From positions 1 to 37,368 of the forward strand of contig NZ_JAJFNK010000048.1 of assembly GCF_021739485.1 (NCBI RefSeq): a DNA stretch of 37,368 nt. The letters are read 5' to 3'. This DNA is from Alicyclobacillus tolerans. GTDB lineage: Bacteria > Bacillota > Bacilli > Alicyclobacillales > Alicyclobacillaceae. Position 1 is the first letter of the stretch; each line of letters begins with the position of its first letter. Shown one piece after another: positions 33,291-37,368 of the stretch. The position numbers were made by a program, and so were the translations under genes. The notes beneath the pieces were generated by a model that was not told where the DNA came from, ran no database searches, and worked only from the letters and a program-made list of their open reading frames with translations.

Positions 33291-33479
33291 TTACGCAGTC
33301 GTGTTGATGTGCTGTCCCTTTCCTGGCTCAACCCCGTGATCGCCGTCGCCGTCGCGCTGAACGGACTGACTGGCTTGGTTCAAGCCGTTAATCAGTTGTT
33401 GAGCTGCTTGAGATTGCGTGTTAAGGACATTTCTTAACATGGAAATAGCCGCTTGTCCTTGAATTCCAGATACCGACAT
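33291..33479 (-). CDS. YjfB-like putative motility protein
   Basis: 62 residues. The helical body (SGIQGQAAISMLRNVLNTQ and AAQQLINGLNQASQSVQ) resembles the short YjfB family found in motile Bacillota, annotated as putative motility protein of unknown role. The hydrophilic tail from residue 42 is rich in Asp, Gly and His. ATG 33479 follows AAGGAGTG at a good distance. It has no neighbours in an operon. Confidence 0.72.
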   Translation of the reverse strand: MSVSGIQGQAAISMLRNVLNTQSQAAQQLINGLNQASQSVQRDGDGDHGVEPGKGQHINTTA

Positions 33480-33562
33480 ACTTTCACTCCTTCCTAGTCT
33501 GTTTATACCTTAATGCAGGAGTCGCTATTTTTCAATTATTCACGACAATCGCCCTTCCCTGT

Positions 33563-33610
33563 TCCCGTATTTCTTTATACCTGTATTTCTTCATTCCTGT
33601 ATTTCCGTTT
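33563..33610. repeat. 16-bp imperfect tandem repeat, three copies
   Basis: GTATTTCTT at 33567-33575 and 33583-33591 and GTATTTCC at 33599-33606, spaced by exactly 16 bases, with CC(C/T) before each. Noncoding and AT-rich. Confidence 0.6.
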
Positions 33611-33672
33611 TTCAATATATATGTATTTGTTTAATTTGTACCTGCATCCTTACATCGACAGACTTGGTCCGC

Positions 33673-33828
33673 TCATAAAATGCACACCTTGCAAAGCTGT
33701 GATTCTTTCTCTCTCTGTTTCGATTCCAAGCGAGGCCATATAGTTTCAAGTTTTGCTGCGCGATCCATGTGGATTTTACGGCATTTTCTATTTTTGCAAT
33801 TTGAACACCAAAGCCAAGAATTGTTCAT
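33673..33828 (-). CDS. Possible small zinc-knuckle protein
   Basis: 51 residues with cysteine pairs at both ends: WCSNCKNRKC near residue 8 and LCKVC at 46-49, separated by a charged helix-like segment. The spacing could bind zinc. The ATG at 33828 has only a weak GCGGGAA upstream, and the region is AT-rich, so chance is possible. I do not recognise a family. Confidence 0.3.
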   Translation of the reverse strand: MNNSWLWCSNCKNRKCRKIHMDRAAKLETIWPRLESKQREKESQLCKVCIL

Positions 33829-33877
33829 GATTTCCCGCTTATATTTTTCAATCAAAATACCCCATTCGATAAATGAT

Positions 33878-33886
33878 TGGTATAGA
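33878..33886 (+). promoter_or_regulatory. Candidate extended -10 promoter of the marR-efflux operon
   Basis: TGG directly before TATAGA (33881-33886) is an extended -10 pattern; no good -35 is visible. Transcription would begin near 33893, which excludes the ATG at 33895 as the main start. Confidence 0.4.
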
Positions 33887-33933
33887 ATAGTTCAATGAAA
33901 AAACAAATCGTTTCTCGAAAGAAAGGGGAGAGC

Positions 33934-34386
33934 ATGACGTTTACGCAAAAGCTGCAAATGGACCTTCTTTTATCCTACCGGCAGTTGAATCGCGAATTGC
34001 GCGTGGCATTTGCAAACGCGGCTTCGCAAAATGAACTGACGGAATTGCAGGCGCTCATCCTCAAAGCCTTGCACACCAACGACAACGTCAGCCTCAGTGA
34101 ACTGTCTGGCGCTGTCTTATGCTCCGAGGGCCAGGCGAGCACGGTCATTGAACAGCTTGTCCATGTGGGCTTGGTTTCTAGGGAACGTTCCACGGAAGAC
34201 CGGCGCCGCATCACGCTGGAAGTCACCGAGGCCGGACAAACGCGTCTCCAGATGATGTTTGGACCCCATTCCCGGCTCTTGGACGTCATGACCCACGTGT
34301 TTGCCTTGCCGCAACACGACCTCGAGTACCTGATTCGCATGAATCGGACCATCATTCAGAACTTGCAAGTTGAAGGAGTGAAGTAA
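33934..34386 (+). CDS. MarR family transcriptional regulator
   Basis: 150 residues. The winged helix is seen in VSLSELSGAVLCSEGQASTVIEQLVHVGLVSRERSTEDRRRITLEVTEAG, with the typical DRR wing tip; helices on both sides form the dimer interface. It should bind a palindrome near its own promoter and repress the three exporter genes behind it until a ligand binds. The start is decided by AAAGGGGAG just before ATG 33934; the ATG at 33895 has no ribosome site. It ends four bases before the HlyD-like gene. Confidence 0.9.
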   Translation: MTFTQKLQMDLLLSYRQLNRELRVAFANAASQNELTELQALILKALHTNDNVSLSELSGAVLCSEGQASTVIEQLVHVGLVSRERSTEDRRRITLEVTEAGQTRLQMMFGPHSRLLDVMTHVFALPQHDLEYLIRMNRTIIQNLQVEGVK

Positions 34387-34390
34387 CCGT

Positions 34391-35044
34391 ATGGGTGCCA
34401 AACGCATGAAGATTCTACTGATTGTGGCACTGGTCATTGTCGTTATCGGCGCCGTCGCCGGTATCTGGCTGTACAACAATTCCCGCCTGTACATTTCGAC
34501 GAACGACGCCTACGTGGACGGCCGCCAGATTGTCATCGGCGCCCCGGCTGCCGGAAAAATCGTCGATTGGCGCGGCACGGTCGGCACCACCTTTGGCTCC
34601 GGCAGCACAGTCGGAAACGTTCAGGTGCAATCTGGGAACTCGAGTTCCGACGTTCCCATCCCGGTCCCAACGGATGCCACCATCGTGCAAAGGTCGGCGG
34701 TCAACAACGAGTTTGTGGCTCCTGGAACCCCATTGGCCTACGCATACAACATGAACGACTTGTGGGTGACGGCGAATGTCAAAGAGACGGACCTGCACGC
34801 CTTGCGCCTGGGTGAAGCCGTCGATGTGACGGTGGACGCGTATCCTGGAGTCGTCCTGCACGGTCAGGTGGAACAGATTGGGCTGGCCACCGCCAACACG
34901 TTCTCCCTGCTGCCTTCATCGAGCAACAACGCCAACTTTACAAAAGTGACGCAAGTCGTACCTGTGAAAATCAGCATTCAGGGTTACCAGGGTCTCGGCC
35001 TCGTTCCCGGACTGAGCGTGTCGGTTCGCATTCACAAGCAGTAG
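34391..35044 (+). CDS. Short HlyD/EmrA-like membrane fusion protein
   Basis: 217 residues. One N-terminal membrane helix (ILLIVALVIVVIGAVAGIWLY) anchors it; the rest is outside. STNDAYVDGRQIVIGAPAAGKI begins a lipoyl-like half-motif and APGTPLAYAYNMNDLWVTANVKETD is the second half, followed by a beta barrel (GEAVDVTVDAYPG). The long coiled-coil hairpin found in EmrA of Gram-negatives is absent, as expected where there is no outer membrane. It should form the adaptor of the adjacent DHA2 transporter. AAGGAGTG lies inside the marR end; the ATG at 34391 is 12 bases after it. Confidence 0.87.
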   Translation: MGAKRMKILLIVALVIVVIGAVAGIWLYNNSRLYISTNDAYVDGRQIVIGAPAAGKIVDWRGTVGTTFGSGSTVGNVQVQSGNSSSDVPIPVPTDATIVQRSAVNNEFVAPGTPLAYAYNMNDLWVTANVKETDLHALRLGEAVDVTVDAYPGVVLHGQVEQIGLATANTFSLLPSSSNNANFTKVTQVVPVKISIQGYQGLGLVPGLSVSVRIHKQ

Positions 35045-35101
35045 CGGTGCCAAGCCCTGTCAATGCAAATCTTGAAATTCCCAAGGGAGGTGAAGTGAAC
35101 C

Positions 35102-36706
35102 TTGGCAGAAGCAAGTCATCACGATGAACACCAATACGAAATCCACCGTCTCAAAGCGCCGGGATTGCAAATGGCCATCATTATGGCTGGCGTCTTTATG
35201 GCCGTGCTCGATACGAGTGTCGTCAACGTCGCCATTCCAAAGCTCGAAACAGACCTGAGTGCAAGCACGGACCAGATTCAGTGGATTCTCACCGGCTACA
35301 TGCTGGTGCAAGGCATCGTTGTGCCGATCTCCGGGTGGCTGACCGACCGGTTCGGGGCCAAGCGGTTGTTTATTTTCTCCCTGATCACGTTTACGATTGG
35401 CTCTGCCCTGTGCGGCATGGCTTGGAACCTGGATTCGATGATCTTCTTCCGCATTCTCCAGGCAGCCGGCGGCGGCTTCATGATGCCCGTTGCCAACGCG
35501 ATGATCTTCCGGATCTTCCCTCCGGACCGCCGGGGGGCCATCATGGGCGTCTTTGGCATCACCATTATGGCGGCACCGGCCTTTGGACCTGTGCTCGGCG
35601 GATACTTCGTCCAATACGCCAGTTGGCGGCTGATTTTCTACATCAACGTACCCATTGGAATTGCCGCGAGCATTATGGCCATTTTGTTCCTGCACGAGTT
35701 CTCCCACGAGGCTAAAAACCGCCTCGACATGCTCGGGTTCATTTTTTCTACGGGCGGATTTTTCTCTTTGTTGTTTGGCTTTAGCAACGTGTCGCAGTAC
35801 GGCTGGGGATCGCTTTGGGTCTACCCGTTCATTTTCCTCGGCGCATCTTTGCTGGTCTTGTTGGTGACGGCGGAGCTGCTGGTTGAAAACCCCGTGATTC
35901 AACTGCGAGTATTAAAAAATTACATGTACACGATGAGTTTGCTCATTACGTCCGTGGTGCAAGTCGCGCTGTTTGTCGGCATCTTCTTGCTTCCGCTGTA
36001 CTTGCAAAACATCATGGGCTTTACGGCGCTGCGTACCGGTTTGTTCCTCACGCCGGCGGCGCTGGCTTCGGCGGTCATGATGCCGATCAGCGGCAAGCTG
36101 TTCGACAAAATTGGCGCGCGTCCATTGGGCCTCGTAGGTCTCGCGATTGTGACGCTGTCCACCTATGGGTTCTCGAAACTGGACCTCAATTCTTCCAACG
36201 CGATCATTCAGACCCTGTACATCACCCGCAGTATCGGGATGTCCATGGTCATGATGCCGATTATGACAGCGGGCATGAACACGTTGCCCGTTCAGTTGGT
36301 CAACCAAGCCTCAGCGCTTGGCAACACCGTGCGAATGGTCGCCGCATCCCTAGGTACGGCCATCTTGACGTCGTACATGACCACCCAATCGAAGATTCAT
36401 TCGTACCACTTGGCGGACAAAATAGCGCCTAACACTCCGCAAGGCTTGCAGTTGCACAACCTGCAAAATGCGCTCGGGGCTGCGGGGATTCCTCCGTATG
36501 CGGACCACACCACGGCTCTCATGACGCTGTACGGGTGGATCGAAAATCATTCTTTTGTACTAGGCATGGACGACACGTTTATGGTCTCGACCATTCTCGC
36601 CACTCTTGCGTTTATCCTGACACTGTTTTATGCCAGTGCCAAAGAGCGGGCGGTTCGCGCCAAAAAACACAGTCAAGGCCAGGCCGCTGCGGTTTCTCCG
36701 GATTAA
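35102..36706 (+). CDS. DHA2 family multidrug efflux transporter (EmrB/QacA type)
   Basis: 534 residues with about 14 membrane helices. Family motifs are present: motif D1 LDTSVVNVAIP in helix 1, WLTDRFGAKRLF between helices 2 and 3, and antiporter-type PAFGPVLGGYF. It should export organic compounds in exchange for protons. The start is TTG 35102, nine bases after GGGAGGTG. It lies 57 bases after the short HlyD gene and shares the MarR-led operon. Substrates are unknown. Confidence 0.92.
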   Translation: MAEASHHDEHQYEIHRLKAPGLQMAIIMAGVFMAVLDTSVVNVAIPKLETDLSASTDQIQWILTGYMLVQGIVVPISGWLTDRFGAKRLFIFSLITFTIGSALCGMAWNLDSMIFFRILQAAGGGFMMPVANAMIFRIFPPDRRGAIMGVFGITIMAAPAFGPVLGGYFVQYASWRLIFYINVPIGIAASIMAILFLHEFSHEAKNRLDMLGFIFSTGGFFSLLFGFSNVSQYGWGSLWVYPFIFLGASLLVLLVTAELLVENPVIQLRVLKNYMYTMSLLITSVVQVALFVGIFLLPLYLQNIMGFTALRTGLFLTPAALASAVMMPISGKLFDKIGARPLGLVGLAIVTLSTYGFSKLDLNSSNAIIQTLYITRSIGMSMVMMPIMTAGMNTLPVQLVNQASALGNTVRMVAASLGTAILTSYMTTQSKIHSYHLADKIAPNTPQGLQLHNLQNALGAAGIPPYADHTTALMTLYGWIENHSFVLGMDDTFMVSTILATLAFILTLFYASAKERAVRAKKHSQGQAAAVSPD

Positions 36707-36811
36707 ACGGCTGTGCACGCAAACAGCGGTGTAAACAGACCGACTACACAATACGCTTTCGTCAAGCAAACTTTGAACCATTATCTCCGACGAGGTTAGG
36801 AGGAAGTCGAT

Positions 36812-37368
36812 ATGTCCGAAACGGTGATCGAGGGAAGCACTCAGGTCTCACCGTCTTCTCCCAAGAAAAAAGGGTGGATTGCCGCTGGCATCGCCGTGAT
36901 TGTCGTACTCGGCGCTGTCGCTGGACTCATGTCCCGCGGCACCGGCGCCGTCACCGTTCCCCCTTCCGATGTTTATCAGGTGAAGGCCATGCCTCAGGTG
37001 TCCAACATCTCCACCAGCGGCACCGTGGCCGCCTCCTCGGAAATCAACATGGCGTTCCAGAACGTCGGCGGCACGGTTAAAACCATCAATGTCCACGTCG
37101 GCGATCACGTCAAAGCCGGCCAAGTCCTCGCCACCTTAGACGCCTTCACGCTTCAAGCCCAGGTGCAGCAAGCCCAAGCCGGCGTCTCCCAGGCGCAGGG
37201 CCAACTCGCCCAGGCCCAAGCGCAGCTGGCCTTAGTCCAGCAAGGCGCTACAGCGGCCAATATCGCCGTTGCAAAAGCCGGGTTGAACGCTGCAAAAACC
37301 GCCCTGGCCAACGCGCAAAAGCAGTACCAGGACGCACAAGCCGCCTACAACAACCGCTCCGCGCAGCA
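36812..37368 (+). CDS. HlyD/RND-type periplasmic-adaptor-like protein, cut by the window end
   Basis: The first 185 codons are seen. A charged start and KKKGWIAAGIAVIVVLGAVAGL form one membrane anchor. MPQVSNISTSGTV opens a MacA/RND-type adaptor: INVHVGDHVKAGQVLATLD is the lipoyl half-motif and is followed by a long Gln/Ala-rich coiled coil (QAQVQQAQAGVSQAQGQLA). This is unlike the short HlyD at 34391, which lacks a hairpin. AGGAGG sits eight bases before the ATG at 36812. Adaptors of this type often precede a MacB-like ABC transporter, which may follow beyond the window. Confidence 0.88.
   Translation, partial: MSETVIEGSTQVSPSSPKKKGWIAAGIAVIVVLGAVAGLMSRGTGAVTVPPSDVYQVKAMPQVSNISTSGTVAASSEINMAFQNVGGTVKTINVHVGDHVKAGQVLATLDAFTLQAQVQQAQAGVSQAQGQLAQAQAQLALVQQGATAANIAVAKAGLNAAKTALANAQKQYQDAQAAYNNRSAQ

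Larger units (their letters stand above)
33480..33933. other. AT-rich region upstream of the efflux operon
   Basis: Clearly lower GC than the neighbouring genes. It contains three imperfect 16-bp tandem units sharing GTATTTCTT (33567, 33583, 33599), a small minus-strand ORF (33828-33673), an extended -10 promoter (33878-33886) and an in-frame ATG at 33895 that would extend MarR but lies too close to that promoter. Confidence 0.5.

Noticed and set aside
35060..35902. Minus-strand 280-codon ORF opposite the DHA2 transporter
   Set aside because: Charged antisense shadow typical of the complement of a membrane-protein gene.

Overview
The window looks like chromosomal DNA of a spore-forming Bacillota of moderate GC (roughly 50-55 % in genes, lower between them). 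An AbrB with the Bacillus-type DNA-binding half, a KinA-type PAS histidine kinase, a YjfB-like motility protein, a DUF378 (YuzA-like) protein, Bacillus-like pyruvate dehydrogenase subunits, strong AGGAGG-type ribosome sites and frequent GTG/TTG starts all point this way. An Alicyclobacillaceae-like organism fits best, but that is inference. I see no rRNA, tRNA, CRISPR array, phage or insertion sequence, and the window ends inside a gene.

Layout. 239-2179 (+): S9 prolyl-oligopeptidase-type peptidase. 5910-2423 (-): pdhA-pdhB-pdhC with its own terminator and no E3 gene. 6242-7441 (+): unrecognised multi-pass membrane protein. 8082-7978 (-): 34-codon ORF behind a leader able to hide its ribosome site. 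10030-8213 (-): PAS-rich histidine kinase. 10761-10207 (-): RelA/SpoT-type HD hydrolase. 11190-10939 (-): AbrB with a C-terminal zinc knuckle. 11628-12755 (+): M20 peptidase. 13534-12863 (-): PilZ protein. 13844-15262 (+): secreted transglutaminase-like protein. 15652-15446 (-): DUF378 protein. 16236-15757 (-): flavin reductase. 16985-16335 (-): unrecognised protein. 17643-17122 (-): NlpC/P60-like protein without catalytic residues. 18234-17797 (-): lipoprotein. 18446-19255 (+): alpha/beta hydrolase. 22070-19231 (-): GGDEF and HD-GYP genes overlapping by four bases. 22623-24611 (+): asnB. 25727-24780 (-) and 26043-27110 (+): divergent acetamidase and nitrilase-superfamily genes. 27506-29242 (+): secreted glucosaminidase. 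30909-29311 and 31779-31009 (-): acyl-CoA synthetase and enoyl-CoA hydratase. 32922-32320 (-): membrane protein with a degenerate kinase dimerisation helix. 33479-33291 (-): YjfB-like protein. 33934 to the end (+): MarR regulator, short HlyD, DHA2 transporter and a second HlyD-type adaptor cut by the edge.

How the genes fit together. Three genes concern cyclic di-GMP: a synthase and a probable phosphodiesterase translated as a coupled pair, and a PilZ receptor. AbrB, the kinase, the HD hydrolase and the kinase-like pseudo-sensor fit transition-state and sporulation decisions. The transglutaminase, glucosaminidase and NlpC-like proteins act outside the membrane, and the first two share a W-containing repeat module. 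The last four genes look like a MarR-controlled efflux operon.

Most worth a second look: three proteins that lack the defining catalytic or phospho-accepting residue of their family (NlpC/P60-like, nitrilase-like, kinase-like), the structured leader of the 34-codon ORF, and a probable short structured RNA upstream of abrB.
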